Shown here: positions 40,801-53,846 of the stretch, piece by piece | How positions within the stretch are numbered: the stretch's first letter is position 1 | Layout: the number at the start of each line of letters is the position of its first letter | The notes under the pieces: model-generated | Told to the model about the DNA's origin: nothing | The model's input: only the letters and a program-made list of their open reading frames with translations | Database searches by the model: none | Assembly (NCBI GenBank): GCA_013397455.1 | Contig: VYZB01000343.1 | Span: forward strand, 459,124-523,123 | Source: Crotophaga sulcirostris | Lineage: Eukaryota > Chordata > Aves > Cuculiformes > Crotophagidae | Length of the DNA: 64,000 bases | Reading direction: 5' to 3' | Position numbers and translations under genes: made by a program

Positions 40801-41639
40801 TTTTTCACTGTTTCACTTTCCTCTCTTTATTTGAGTTTTAACCTGATCTTATCTCTCTCTGCTGCTCAATTCATTTTGCTCATGGAGGGAACTCCACAGT
40901 TATCCTATTGAATAAGTACAAAAACAAGCAATGACCTGGAAAATGGTGAGCCAGCAACTTTTACCTTACCTCTCATTATTTGTCTCATGTTGCTGTAAAT
41001 GAAATAAAAATAACTCCTTCCTCATGCACCTTTAAGTGCACTACACAGTTTTCTCATTGAACCCTCCTTTCTTTGCAGGAGGCTTCGTGGATGTGGTTTG
41101 GAGAACGTAGCACAGAACACAAATAATCCCCAGTAACAGCTGGGGAGTAACCCTCTGTCAGAGCTGCCCGTATACTTTTGTATTTCCCACAACTCTGTCA
41201 GTGAGAAAACAGTTTCAGACTGCTGACATCCAGCAAAACTGCGCTGCGTGTGCATTATGAAACGATTCTGAAAATGTAGAGCTGACGCTTGACATTACAC
41301 ACACCTGCATATTCGGGGAACAGAAAGCCTTCCTGTCCTTGAGTATGCCCACATCCTGTGCAGGTGCCTGGAGAGGGATGCATATACAACAAATCTTCTA
41401 CAGGAAGACTGGAAAATTAGTTCTGACAGAGAAGTTTGGAGTCGATACTGCTCATCTTCAGCTGATAAACCCATCTCTTATGCTCTGAGAGTGATTTGGG
41501 GATTCAGTGAAACTACCATTGCTTTCTTTCACCCTCCACCTATCACATAAAGGGTTTCTAGCCATACTTGCTGCTCAGGTAAATGTCAAAATGCAAAGTA
41601 AAATGGTTGAAAGGCAATTACTTGATAATGTCTGAAAAT
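34871..41639. other. long non-coding stretch, nothing certain
   Basis: Mostly AT-rich, with a pyrimidine-rich segment at 37.0-38.0 kb. A 157-codon + strand open frame spans 39,992-40,465 inside a locally GC-richer patch (about 40,090-40,440). It has no family signature, signal peptide or splice-site support, and I do not call it a gene. No repeats were identified. Confidence 0.5.
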
Positions 41640-41930
41640 AATCCCCTTTCATCTCCTGAGCTTGTGAAGGTAGTCTGATTGTTAGCTTACGGGAAGCTGC
41701 TCGACTTAGACTGACAAGGTTGAGACAGTCTTCAGACAGTGAAGCCTAAAAAAAAGCCACTTTTTCCTCAAGAAGGGGACAACCTCGTGGAGATTGCATC
41801 AAATGTTCATTAATATATGAAAAAACACAATGGGAATGACTCAGCTAAACCATTAGTTATTCTACTGCTGTCATTAGACTGACTCATTATCGCCTGGTCA
41901 GCAATGGAGTTTTCAGGCGATGCAGTTTTC
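41640..41930. promoter_or_regulatory. candidate conserved non-coding/enhancer-like patch
   Basis: This complex-sequence segment carries two AP-1/MAF-type sites, tgactcagc at 41,837-41,845 and tgactca at 41,880-41,886, plus attaat and ccattagttatt cores between and around them. It has no open frame and no repeat match. The site density suggests regulatory potential, but conservation cannot be judged here. Confidence 0.2.
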
Positions 41931-44900
41931 CTCAGGGAGATGATACAGCCCTTATGTTGTAGTGTTAAAAAAGCAAGAAGAGCTTTCCTTTACAATAAAC
42001 AGAGTTTCTCTTAAATAAAATGACATTTTACTGTCTGTGTTTCTGCAGTAATGACCAAGTAGCCGGTCAGTTCTTTCCACTTTATCTGTGTCGTGAAGTG
42101 AGTGCCACATAACTGATATTTCTGTTCTCCTGGAGTTCATGGCAGGCATATAAATAACTCACCAAGTTCAGGTTCCTGAAGAAAGCCTGGAGACACCACA
42201 TGCCACAAAGAGTAGGAAGAGTGCCTATGTGGTAAAGACTACTTGGGTAAAAACTCTTGGTTCACCAGGGCCTTGGAGAAAGCTGAGGACAAGTTAATCC
42301 TTCATGTCATGAGATACTGAGAGAGGACATGTTACTGTCTCTGTATCAACTCTGTGCAGAACTGTAGCTCCCTGTAAGTCCCACAAAGGAACCTGTGAAA
42401 TTGTCAATTTATATTTCCAATTCCAGGAGGCTTTAAATATTTCTACAACTAAACCACTAAAATAGTAGCGTTTGCATTATTTATTTAAGTGCTTAGAGAA
42501 AACTTCATTGTCAAAGGTATCTCATAGAATCAAATACGATTCTGTCTTGTCCAGAACTCTTCTAGTTTTGGCTTTTGATTGTAGATTATATGACTTCTAC
42601 CTGATTCATTGTAGGGGTCATAATGAGAAGGCAACACTCTCTGACATACTTCTTTATATGCTCTCCACTTAATGTAGCGTTTAGATTAACACACCATGAC
42701 ACAATACACACTGTATAATTTTTTTTTTTTTTTAGAAAGTGTTGAGGGGATGGCATAGGGAATAGAGTGAAGCTTATCATTAACAGAGCTAGCAAATGCC
42801 CCATCTGAAACCCAGGTGGGTTTGGCAGATGGATATAAAGTAGTAAATGGAATATATCAGTAGAGTATGCAAGCTGGTGAGAGCTAACTGCCTGAGTTAT
42901 TTTTGCTCAGTTGAGCCGATTGCTATTTTCTATAATGATAAGTGAATTTGATTTTCCAGATTTTAAATTGGTATATTTTTCTGAATTTTCCTCCTTTCTG
43001 AAAAAATAAAACACCCATTTAGAAATTAATATAACCAGGTCAAAAAAATTTTTAAAAAAGTGGAAAAGTATAAAAGGCTTTTTCATTGTATATACAACAA
43101 CGTATACTTTAAAGGTGCAAAATATTATATATTTCTCAATATATACTGAATAGACATTTATTATAAGATTTACAGATCTGCTAAGAAATTTCAGTCTTCT
43201 GCAAAAGAGTACTGTAAAAATCACAGTTCACCTACATTGCCATAAAAAGCATCTCTAAGATGGCAAATCCTACCTTCTTGGTAGGTATTGGGGGTTTGGG
43301 GTTTGGACCCTTTGTTTTTTTTCACTGTGGTAGAACTCAGCTTTTATAACAGCTATTTCCTAATATATTCATAGCAAGTGACATGAACTTACCTGAAGTA
43401 AATGTCATATTAAAACAGGGAAAAGAAATATGTAGCTAAGTTGTCATGCTCTATCTTTCTCTTTTCACTCCAACCCTGACATCTTCCTATGCTCAGGTAC
43501 TTGTTCTTTTCATTTGCACAAGTTTGCTTTTTCCATTTCCTGATGTAAAGGGTTATACCTCCACAAAGTGGGAAACTGTTAGATGATTTGCTAAAATGGA
43601 AGAGCCATTATGGCCGCTTAGAGGTAAAGATTTCACGTATAAGATATATGATGTCTTGCAGATGCACATATATTCACACCCTTCTCAGGCTGGAGACTGG
43701 GACAGCTCATAACCACATCCCGGTCTCAACTGCTTCCTTGAAGCATTCAGTTTCTGTTTAAAGCTTAATTTCTTTCCAACTCATGTCTGCCTCTACTGTG
43801 TGCTGCAAGGTGCTAGGAGACAGATAGCAAAACCTGTGTTTTAGGGAAGGTCTACTCTGTGATTTATTCAAGGTCAGCAGAATGGAGCATGGGAAAGCCT
43901 GAAGAGATTTGGATTGAGCTGTCTGATAATTCATTTAATAAAATACCGTACTTCCCTTCAAAGAGTCTTTTAAGTGTTTGTATGAACTCTTTTTTAGTGA
44001 CATTGCCCACAAAAAGAGTCTTCCCATGTTCTAAGGCTGTTAGCACATGATGACTGTTCATGTTGATGTATATTTCATTGTTTCTGAACTCTCCAGTCAG
44101 TCAGAAAGTATACACCGACTGCTGGTCCTCTACCAGTCGGGTCCTATTCCTGTTTTTATACCCTTAGACAGTAGTTGGGTTTTAAGGCAATTAACACAGA
44201 TTCCAAGAGTTCTTTTTGAAAAATGGGAGAAAAGAACAATCCCCTATTAAATTCCGGAGTCTGCTGCTGCTGCTGACAAGTGCCTTTGCCTGCTTTGTGC
44301 TCCCCTCTGAATTCATGCGCAGCTTTTGTCTGTTCCAGGAGTCACTGAAGCAAAGAGTTCCAATCAGCACATCTTGTGGCAACTTATCTCCCACTGCAGC
44401 CTGAAACAGGAGACTTTTAGCCCTGCTTGAGTGGCTAAATTTGCCATAGATTTTTTATGCCATACCTAACTCAGTTTCACAACTCTACTATAAAGAAGGC
44501 AAACACTCAACAGGAAGTTTCAGCTGTTTACATACCATGGAAACTACAATGAAATCTATAAAATTTTGGACTTCTTTAGCTAGCAAGTGGTTTTTTTTTC
44601 CATAGTGGCATAATTTTTAAAGAAAAATATTATGGAATGATGAATTATGCATTGTCAGAACATTTCTATTTGTCCTGAAACATGGTGTTTCCGCTGTGGA
44701 TTCTGTCATAACTTTTCTAACACTGAATTCTGCTTGTTATATGATGTTGCATTTCATGGGTATATACACAGCATTCAATATGTGGACGTGAGGTAGAATA
44801 ACACTAGCGTTCTTGGAGGTGGAAATATAAAGCAAATAATTGCTGTAGTGAAGAAGTGCATGTAATGTTTGTATAATTGCTTTAGCACACAAAAAGCACA

Positions 44901-46355
44901 AGAGACTCTTGAAAGTTTCTGGAGATGGTGCTTACAAAATTTGCAATGGGAAACAATGAAGCCCCTGTTGATACTAGAGTATTCAAGATGACTAAACTGA
45001 CTTGTTTTCTTGAAACCAGAGTTCACAAATCTTACACTCTACTCCCCCTCCCCCCAGCTTCTTCATTACTTCCAAAAAATTTGAGACGTTTAAAAAAATC
45101 CAGGCTCAGAAACAGAAGTCAGACCTCTGTTATTGCTTCATATATGGATCCTACTACCTCTGTCCATAATGGGACATTGTTGTAGGATCCTTCAGTGTAA
45201 CAAGTTTTATGCTAATACACAGTAGGATTTGCCTCCCATCCTCATGAAACATGTTAATGTTTCTTATCATTTTGGTCATGCAACAGTGTTCTACAAATCA
45301 GATGTATGTTCTCTGAGGATATCTTCTTTCAGATGAAGCATTCTCCTTTCCTGGCATTGCTCGAATGAGAAAAAAAGTGATATTCTAACATTCAAGGTAC
45401 AAATACACTGAGTAATACTTTCAAAGTTTGTGGGTTTGCTCCAATTATTAATAAAACACAGACTAGAATTTTTACCTTAACTACTTTGCATGTGAACTGC
45501 AACTATTATATTTAATATCTGGTGGTTTATGTTTGTATCTGCAGTCCACTGGCTAAAGTCCTCACCATTAATAGGAACCAACTGGTTTTATGCTGAAAAC
45601 ATTAAATGTCAAGCAATTCTCATCTGAATGTAGCAGAAAGGGTCCTGAGTAGCAACAGTCAGACATCATTGGTTCAATATCTTTCCCCTTGCACATCCAT
45701 CCTTTAAAACATATAAATCTGATACATGAAACATGTTCTTCCTTTCAAGGGTTTTTCATTGCTTTGATTCATGAAAAGTGGGAAATAAGAAGCAAAATGG
45801 TTTGTAAGATTATATACCCTTATCTGTATTGACATCTTTTTCAGTAGAGGATAAGAGAATCAGCAACTTGATAACCCTTTTCTTCTCATCCATCCACCCA
45901 TCCTTGTCTTCTCATGCAAAGATGAGGTCTGATGATACGTTGTTTGCATCAGCAACTTGAGTATACAGCTCTGCTCCTGTGCATAGTCCACAAAGTCCTT
46001 CAGCAGCATCAACTCCTTTGCAGTTCATGCTGTGGCCCTAATGAGGGAAGAATTCTGACTTTAAAAAACAATGTCATAGCATAGAAATTTTAAGGGGCCT
46101 TTTTTAAAGCCAGCTCGTTTCCCTGATCCAGTTCAGAGATACATCTCACAAATTATTTCTTTAGAATAGGGACAGCAAAATTCAGTGTAGTCACTGAAGG
46201 CAGTGCACTAGTGAAGAAGCACTCTTTTTATTAATTTTAATATTATTAAAATGCAAGCAATTACTTGCAACCTGATGTCTATTTTAAGAAGTGAAACAAT
46301 TCTTAAATTAATTTTTAAAAATAGGCACCTATGCATAAGAAGGAAATACCTGCAT
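41931..46355. other. non-coding stretch, nothing recognised
   Basis: AT-rich sequence including a T15 tract at 42,719-42,733. Open frames on both strands at 43.86-44.4 kb are short and unrecognised. No transposon ends were seen. Confidence 0.55.
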
Positions 46356-46437
46356 TTCTTTTCCTTTCTTTCTTTCCTTCTTTCTTTCTTTCCTTCTTTC
46401 TTCCTTTTCTTTCTCTTTCTCTCTTTCTTTCTTTCTC
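46356..46437. repeat. polypyrimidine (CTTT)n/(CCTT)n tract, ~80 bp
   Basis: An almost uninterrupted run of C and T on the + strand, built from CTTT, CCTT and CTCT units. Homopurine-homopyrimidine tracts with mirror symmetry can adopt triplex (H-DNA) structure. The Ser/Phe/Leu-rich and Lys/Arg/Glu-rich open frames across it are artefacts. Confidence 0.9.
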
Positions 46438-46444
46438 AGGGTGC

Positions 46445-46479
46445 CTGAGGATCAATGTGAGGATCCTCAGGATCCTCAG
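46445..46479. repeat. nested inverted repeat beside the polypyrimidine tract
   Basis: ctgaggatc at 46,445-46,453 is the reverse complement of gatcctcag at 46,471-46,479. Between them lies the perfect palindrome gaggatcctc (46,459-46,468). Alternative hairpins are possible. It lies only a few bases from the pyrimidine tract. Confidence 0.65.
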
Positions 46480-49400
46480 ATACTTGGACTCTGAGTGGAG
46501 CACAAATACCTAAGATAGGCAATGTTTGTAGCACTTCCTTCCCAGGGTCTGCATGAGACTGAGCGTGCAGAAAACTATAACAGCTCTGCTACATAAGCAG
46601 AACAGTTATCATCAGTATGGGTGCTCCCCCATTAAGTGTCTGTTTCTCAGAGAAAGATATTCAGTCTTGGGTATTTGACCCTTCTTTTGTACTAGTCGGA
46701 TACATTACTGAAGCACCAGAGTCCAATTCATACTTTGATTGACCTCATTCGGATTAATACAATTACTTCAGAAATTACTTTGGTCCCTGTAGTTATTTAT
46801 AGCTGTCAGGTTTTATGTAGAAAACCTCTGCACTGTAAGAAACAGGCCACCAACAAAATGAATTGGCTAAGTATATTAAGAAGTTGTTTTCCTTTCCCTG
46901 GGGATAAACACAGAATTGAAACCAGAGAGAAGTCATTGAATAATCAGTCACTTACCAGCTATCACCCAATGATGTTTAGTCTATAATACTTCTTATTCAG
47001 AATACAGTGGAAAGGTACAGTATTCTCAGATATATGGGAACTGCTGGCAAATGCTACATTTTTAAACAGTATATGTATGTTCCTTATTATAAAGATTGTA
47101 TCCAAATGTGGAAGAGAATAGAGAGCTGTTTGAACACATGGTATGTATTTTAGCACTTTCAGCCACTCAGAGCTAGATGCCTTAGCCAGGTACAACGTTT
47201 CTCATGAAAAAAAAAAAAGACAAAAAAGAAAAAACATAACTGAAGAAATCTTTATACCAGAAGTTACAGCACCGAATTGGTATGTGGAAGAGTTCAGGTC
47301 TCAAGTTCAGTGTACGCTATCATCTTACAAAGCAGAACAGTTCCTGCAGGAGACAAAGATAGAAATCCATGTGAAGAATTGCCCAGTCTGCTTGATAAAC
47401 ATTCAGCTTAGATGTTGGTGACTGACACTTAAGTCTGTGCTTTAGATCATGTTCAGATGAGATGTGAAAAAAAAAAAACCAAACCACTTTTTAGGTTTAT
47501 TCTTTAACTTTCTCATCATATGAAGGATGGGGGGACACATCTTCCTCATGCTTTTTCCTGTGGTCCCAGGAATGGAACTCTCAATATTCAGGGCACCCCT
47601 GTTCTGTGGAACACAATATCTGACAAAACTTTTGCCAAAGTTATAGTGGCAATAACTTAATCTCTTCAAGATTTTAATGATTGTATGTACACACATTGGC
47701 AGAAACTTACGCATACAGGTTGAGTTATGCAGTAGAACCAATGTGCTCCACAGCATGCTCCTGAGTCTCATCCCATGAATAACCAAATTGGTGGATCTGC
47801 TGGAATATCTACTGCTTCCCTCCTGGCCTGAGACCTATGTTTTCTCTGCAAAGAACCAGATTTTGGCAAAAGATATGCAAGAAACGGACCCAGGTGCCCT
47901 TCTGATGCTGCCAAGATGCCACATCAGACTTAGGAAACGTTCCCAGTTTTCACAATTTAGACATAATCCTTGCCCTCAGGGGGGAAATAAAACTCTGAGG
48001 GACTTAAGTTGATGCCTGAGTTCCTTTCCCTTGTAGGGAACCCACAGCAGTGGCCCCATACCGTTTGTACCTGAACAACCCTAATTACTGACAGCCACCC
48101 CACTCACCATATCACATAGACTGTTTGTCCAGTCACAGCAGAGAAGTTTCAGTCGCAAATGAAATAGATAGCATCATCACAGTGTTGAAATACCTTACTT
48201 ACGCCAGAATTTCTGTGGGTAGTACCATTCTGTTAGACCTTCCTAGTTCATTCCAGGTATTTTAGCTGAGCTCTAGTCTTTTTATCTAATAGATAGTTAA
48301 AAATCAACTCTAAATATAGTGTAGTGTAACTGTGTAATGATATGTTTATATTCAGCTATGGGAAAAAAAAGTAAGTGAAAAGAGTAACAGTTAACAGTGT
48401 CACCTCCTGTTGTGCCCAAACTGTGAGATGCAGAAACTGGAGACAGCCTGCATAAAATTAACAAATAGCTGATCCATGGAACCATATATTCAAACCTGTC
48501 TACAAAAGACTCCTCTCCCCCTGCTCTGCTACTACATCAAGCTGCATTACAATTGAATATGACAAAAATATTTTAACAATGCAAAGTAAATATCTGGAAC
48601 TATTTAAAACAGATAATTTAAAAGAATTTTTTATCATTACATATCCCACTCATTTTAACTACAATAAAGCCATTAAAGAATAGAAACATAAGGATGGATA
48701 AAGCTGTTTTGTTGCAGCTGTGTTGGAAAAATTAGCAGCTCCCCAGGGTTTAACAATTGACTGAAGGGTGGTGCAGCTTTAGTTTCTTTTTCCTTTTTTA
48801 AAGTTTTAATTAGTTTATCATTACACAAGGTATCTGTGATTTTAATTTCTTGCAATGTTTCCTGCAAACTGAACCAGCAGAAAGAAAGAAATAGGTTCAA
48901 ACCACAGACTTTGAATCTGAATTTTAGACACATGAAATCTCAGTCTGGCATTTTGATACAGACTTTGAAACAGATTAAAAGCCATTTCTAAAACTGATCT
49001 TCGAAGCAGTTAGTTTTGTAATACTGATAGCCTCATAACCTAGGAGCATCTAAATCCATGGATTTTGTTTAGACTCCAGTCTGCCTATCTTTGTCTTTTC
49101 GTTCTAAGTACTTGGTGAAGATCAGAACCTAGTGGATCTCAGTGCAGAACCTGCCAATATTTTAATAATGCAGTCTGCATTAACAAGGAGTTTACAGTTC
49201 ATGGCCAAAAGGTGCTCTGTAAAAAATATATTATGAAACATCTGAGAGGAAATATGCTTGAATTTTTTTAGTATTCTTTTTCTCATTTATTTATGATCAT
49301 TGTTGAATGGAGGATATGGGGATATGGGCCCCTTTTGAGCTACTCCTAGTTTTAGCACAAATGTCTTTTAAAAGTGTGCTTTATCATGACGTGAAACAAT

Positions 49401-51019
49401 GGAATCTTCTTATTACAGGATTTGAACACTTGGATCTAAGTAAATGTTCTCTTTTTCTGGAACCAATTGCCTGAAAAAAATCGGCTGGGTGATACCATAG
49501 TTGAACTCATCTGAGATAAAGCCTCATACACGCTTTTTACTGCTGATACAAATACCAAGTTGATGGAGAAGCCATCAAAGAAAATTTTCTCCCAAACTCA
49601 GCAGGCATCTCTGAGCAGGCCTTAGGTCAAGGCCTGTCACCCATCTCAGTGGTCTAATGATGTTTGTAAATCTGAAAGTCTTGAAGTTAGTCTGGGTCTA
49701 AATCTCTTGTGGATTCAAAAAATAATAAACATTTAATTTCTATAATAGTAATTTAGACATCTTTGTACCCATAATTCACTGCATCTTACTCTAGGAACCA
49801 TTTCTTGTCTGTCCTTCAGACTGAAGGCCTCCTTGTAGTTCTTCATTCGTGAACTCTGTGAGTAGACAGTTGACTCAAACTTCTTTTGACAATCATTCTA
49901 TTAGACGTCCCATTAAATTTATGGGATTAGGCAAAAATAGTGTTCTCTTTTCTCAATGAGTAAAAATGCAAGCATCATTTGCCCAGTACGTGCCTCTAAG
50001 ATGGATGTTTCGAAACTTTTCCTCTTTTCAATATGCAGACAAGAAGTAGCTAGATGTATTTCATTTGGGCCTATTACAAAAATCCTAAAACTGTCTGAGT
50101 TGGCAGTTTTGTAGACAGTTCTTTGACAAGTTGTGATGTTTCTCTAATCAATGTAGAAGAATTCCTAGCAAACTAGGAATTTTCACCACAGGTAATAAAT
50201 ATAGCGTTTTGTGAAGCAAACATTCCAGTCATTCATTTTGAAGATCTGGTGACCCTGTTCTGAAGTTTCCATTTACACACAGTAATTTAATTTTTTTGTT
50301 CACATGTCTGCACATTTCTTTGACTATGATTACCGAAGAATGATAGTGTACTAGAAGTCAAAATCCTGCTCACAAAAAATTTCTAAATCCAGCTTGATAA
50401 TGAAGGAGTTTTAAGAATAGAGGATGAGCTCCTAATTAATTCCAGAACTTAGATGTGTTTAATGTAAAACTATTCAATTTCCAAAGGATTAATCTGCAAC
50501 AGAAACTTCCCAGTCCTCGGACAGCTTGGGGGACAGCAGTTATATTTTTTACTTTTCTGCTGCTAAAACTCAGCAGAAGATGCCATGTATCCTTAAAAAA
50601 CAGACAATACTGCCTCTGAATGGTTTTATTGGTGCTGCAGTTGGACAGTCCTGAGGCTGAATTTGACATATTTTGTGATTTGTGGACTGGATCTTTTTGG
50701 TGTCTTGCCAGAGAGTGTAAGTCTTTGTGCTGGTTCAGAGGAGCAACGTGGACAATGAAGAAAGAGAAACACAATGAGGGAAGCAGTTGGCGATGTCTGC
50801 AGATACCCCAGAATCTGCAGTGGCCGCTGCAACACAATGACATGTCAAATGATGTTATCAGAGAGTAGGACTCCGGTGTCCAATGTCCATGTTTTATGTG
50901 CATTTTCCTGACACTGTGTTCCTCTTGCTGAGGCTCAGTGCTGAATTTCTAGGATTAAGCTATATCTTTAATAAAGGTTAATGATATTTCAACGGTGCAT
51001 TTGAAAAGCTCCAGCCAGT
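46480..51019. other. non-coding stretch, nothing certain
   Basis: Unique-looking sequence. Open frames at 47,442-47,786 (minus, 114 codons) and 50,436-50,903 (minus, 155 codons) have no recognisable domains or clear splice signals. I regard them as chance. No repeats were identified. Confidence 0.5.
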
Positions 51020-51410
51020 CTTCTTGAATTATTGCAGAGTCAGACAAAAAGCCTGGAGTAATTGCAACAAAAGCACTGTTTGCTCTAGTGAACCCCAGTC
51101 ACCTTCTAAGCCACGTTCTGTTAAAAAAAAGAATTTAGCTGATAGAGCTCTTGACCTTGCAACTACAATTTCTAATTAAGTAAAGTTAGTCAGTGAGCTC
51201 TTTTCTAACATTGCATTCCCTGTGTGGTGGTTGCTCCACACACTCCCCAGCCATGTTGGTTAATTTAACTAAAAACTTGCTTTAATATACTCCGCAGCAC
51301 CTAGAACAAGAAGCACACACGCTGTATATCCGTCATTTCCATTTCGATGAGGAGAAAACAAAGGGATAATTATAAACTGCATCTCATATTGTTACTCTTA
51401 CACTCGACAT
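51020..51410. promoter_or_regulatory. candidate conserved non-coding patch
   Basis: A high-complexity stretch with clustered cores such as tgaattattgca, ctaattaag, ttggttaatttaac and acaaagggataattataaa. It resembles SOX/homeodomain-rich enhancers of amniote gene deserts. No coding potential or repeat similarity is visible. This is a guess from motif content only. Confidence 0.18.
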
Positions 51411-51794
51411 GTGCATCTATTTTTTTTTTTTTTCCACAGTAAAGTGATTCTGCTGTGGAGATAGCACCAGGTGCATGGGGGTGACCTCACACACACACCA
51501 AATCGGGAGCTGACATCCATCACACTTTGAAATTTTGGATTTCATCATTTCCTGATCTTTCTAAAGGGATCACAGCACCTGGCCCTCACAGCTGTAGTTC
51601 ATTTAGAAAGCAATTTAAAAACCGAGAAAAAAGCAAATGACATCTTGCTGCCTCAGCCTTGTCATTAAGTATAGCAGAATGGCCTTCATTTATGAGACAC
51701 ATGGCTAAGAATTAATATCTTTCAGTGCTTTCTCAAGTCAGGATTACAAAAGGTTTGAAAGACCACTAAATAATTAGTAGTATGACTGAGGCAA

Positions 51795-51808
51795 GGGGGG
51801 GGGGGGGG
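51795..51808 (+). repeat. poly-G run (G14)
   Basis: Fourteen consecutive G residues followed by gaaagaaagaaa. Long G runs can form intermolecular G-quadruplexes and are prone to sequencing and assembly length errors. Confidence 0.9.
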
Positions 51809-52189
51809 AAAGAAAGAAACAACCCCTCTTCTTCATATAGAGAATCACACTGACTTCAGCATGTTCCAAATGCTGTGGCCTTTGAGCATTGTGTCCCCAC
51901 TACAGACTAAACCTTCAGCTTTTATTTCCTCCCCTTTTCGTCCTGTGTAGCACTGGAAGCTTTGTACATATACGGATACCTCCTCTGTAGAGTTAAATAC
52001 CTTCATGAATAAACTGTTTCTCTGCATCTACAGGGGCTGGACTTCAATGTTGAAGTATTTTAAAGTTTTGCACCACACTATCCCTTTCCCTTTACTGTTC
52101 TGTTACATTAAGGTTCGATTCTTTTTTTCCATTTTATTTTATTTATAATTTTATGGGTGGCTTTAATGCTTAGGAAATGAGCAGCTAAT

Positions 52190-52375
52190 GACACTGGCTA
52201 GAGCCAGCTCTCGTGCAGGCAGGTGCTGTGCAAACACTCCCCACACAGTTCTGCCAATGCATGCTAGACTCATAGAATCCTGCCACGCTGCTTGCCTTCC
52301 TCCTCCCCCATGCCCCCACGGCTCCCCTCTTCGGCAGAGCCCGGCGCTCACGCCATCCTGCCAAACTGCACAAAG
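52190..52375. other. isolated GC-rich island of unknown nature
   Basis: About 185 bp with clearly higher GC and several CpGs (for example gcccggcgctcacgcc), set in AT-rich DNA. Open frames occur on both strands but none is recognisable. It may be an unrecognised repeat, a short CpG island or a conserved element. Confidence 0.4.
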
Positions 52376-53801
52376 GTTTTTTGAAGGGGAGTTCAGAAGG
52401 TTTTATTCACCTAAGAAGAATTCAGACTTTTGAGTCTGAATAAAAGCTCCAAGTCTCAGATGTGTGTCCATCCTATTGTCAGTGAGATTTCAACCTGAGA
52501 GAAATCATACACCTGTCCAAGTCATTTTGCCAGGGCTCTTCATGTTGGGTTTGAATTTGTACTGCCCAAAGTTTCCCATCCCCTTCTTTATGTTAAACTT
52601 ACCGTTTTCTGGAAGTGTTTATAGAAACAGAGCTCAGATACTGGCTAAGCAGAACTGTTTAACCCTTTCAGGCAGTATAGCTGGAGTTGTTATCTTTCAA
52701 GTGCCATCTGAAAACAGACCCAGTTATTCATATTTATCCCATAGAGTTAATAAGGCAGCAAAAAATCTCATTTGTTCCGAACTGTAGAGTTTTGTTTGTT
52801 GACTTGTCATCCTTGGATGAGTTCGAAAGAATTTTACATGCAAATATGATTCAAATAATGAATAATATTTATTTTTCTTCTTTTGGATCAACTCAGTGCA
52901 CTACTAGCTGCTGTGATTAGGTGGCTCCTATTTCAGTTCAGGGAAGTGTCAGTTGGAGTTCTTGGCTTCCGAATTTATGTCTGAATCTTTCCCTTGGAGA
53001 ACAATTTCAAGCTTAGCACTAAACAGGGTATCGGGACTCACAAGTTTTGGGTTCATCTCACTAGACAAAGTAAGATACTGTGTTTGCAGATAGGAACGGA
53101 GTGCTCAGACTGTGTGTGTGTGAGTATGTACATGGACTTAATAGCTCAGTGCTGAGTCTCAGTCTCTTAGCAATGATACCTAAATGAATTCTTACTTAGC
53201 ACATTGCTGAAATCTTCTGAACTGAGTCCACTTACTCTCAATTAATATCAAACTAAACAATTACAGCTGTATATTTGAAATCATTTTCACTGTAAGGTAA
53301 ACATTTCAGGCCTAGGAGAAAGCCCACTGAAATCAATTAACCCTTCTGAGGATTTCAAAAGGATTTGCATAATTCCCTTTCCACTATCACCATTCTCTCA
53401 ACTCCCCCATCTCCAAGAAAATCCTCTGCCTAAAAGGCTATGCTGTGTTTTAGTTAAACTACCCGTTGTCTTAGTACTCTGTTCATCAAAAATTCATTTT
53501 CCTCTGGGCCTTCTTGTGCTGCCCTGCCTTGGCACATGGTTTCAGACAACAACGGGACACATCCCCCCACTTGCCAAGTGGTATTTCTGTCTCCTCTCCT
53601 AACTCATTTCCCAAAATGCCACAACCACACCCAGCTCTTTCCTCTGAGAGTCATATCTGACTGACTCCGTGCATGTGGAGCTTTCACTAGTAAATAATCT
53701 CAGGGAGCCAAATGATGTGTTCAGGAGGGGGTAGTGCTCTCGGAGGCTATTGGCAGTCATTCAGATGACAACCAGCTGCAAAGAGCTTTAAGAACAGTGT
53801 T

Positions 53802-53802
<1 letters not shown>
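52376..53802. other. non-coding stretch, nothing recognised
   Basis: Unique-looking sequence. A 107-codon + strand open frame at 52,464-52,787 has no recognisable features. No repeat ends were seen. Confidence 0.5.

Positions 53803-53844
<42 letters not shown>
53803..53844. repeat. (CA)n microsatellite
   Basis: TACACA-type units pass into an uninterrupted CA run of more than 12 repeats. It is a likely polymorphic marker. The Cys-Val repeats in the minus-strand open frames come from this tract. Confidence 0.95.

Positions 53845-53846
<2 letters not shown>

Noticed and set aside
46251..46513. Ser/Phe-rich and Lys/Arg/Glu-rich open frames
   Set aside because: They are translations of the CTTT tract.
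50436..50903. 155-codon minus-strand open frame
   Set aside because: No family resemblance, signal or splice support. The opposite strand is also partly open, which points to composition rather than coding.
51400..51440. T-rich tract ending in ccacag, as a splice acceptor at about 51,439
   Set aside because: No open exon follows it in any frame, so it is only a T14 run next to cag.
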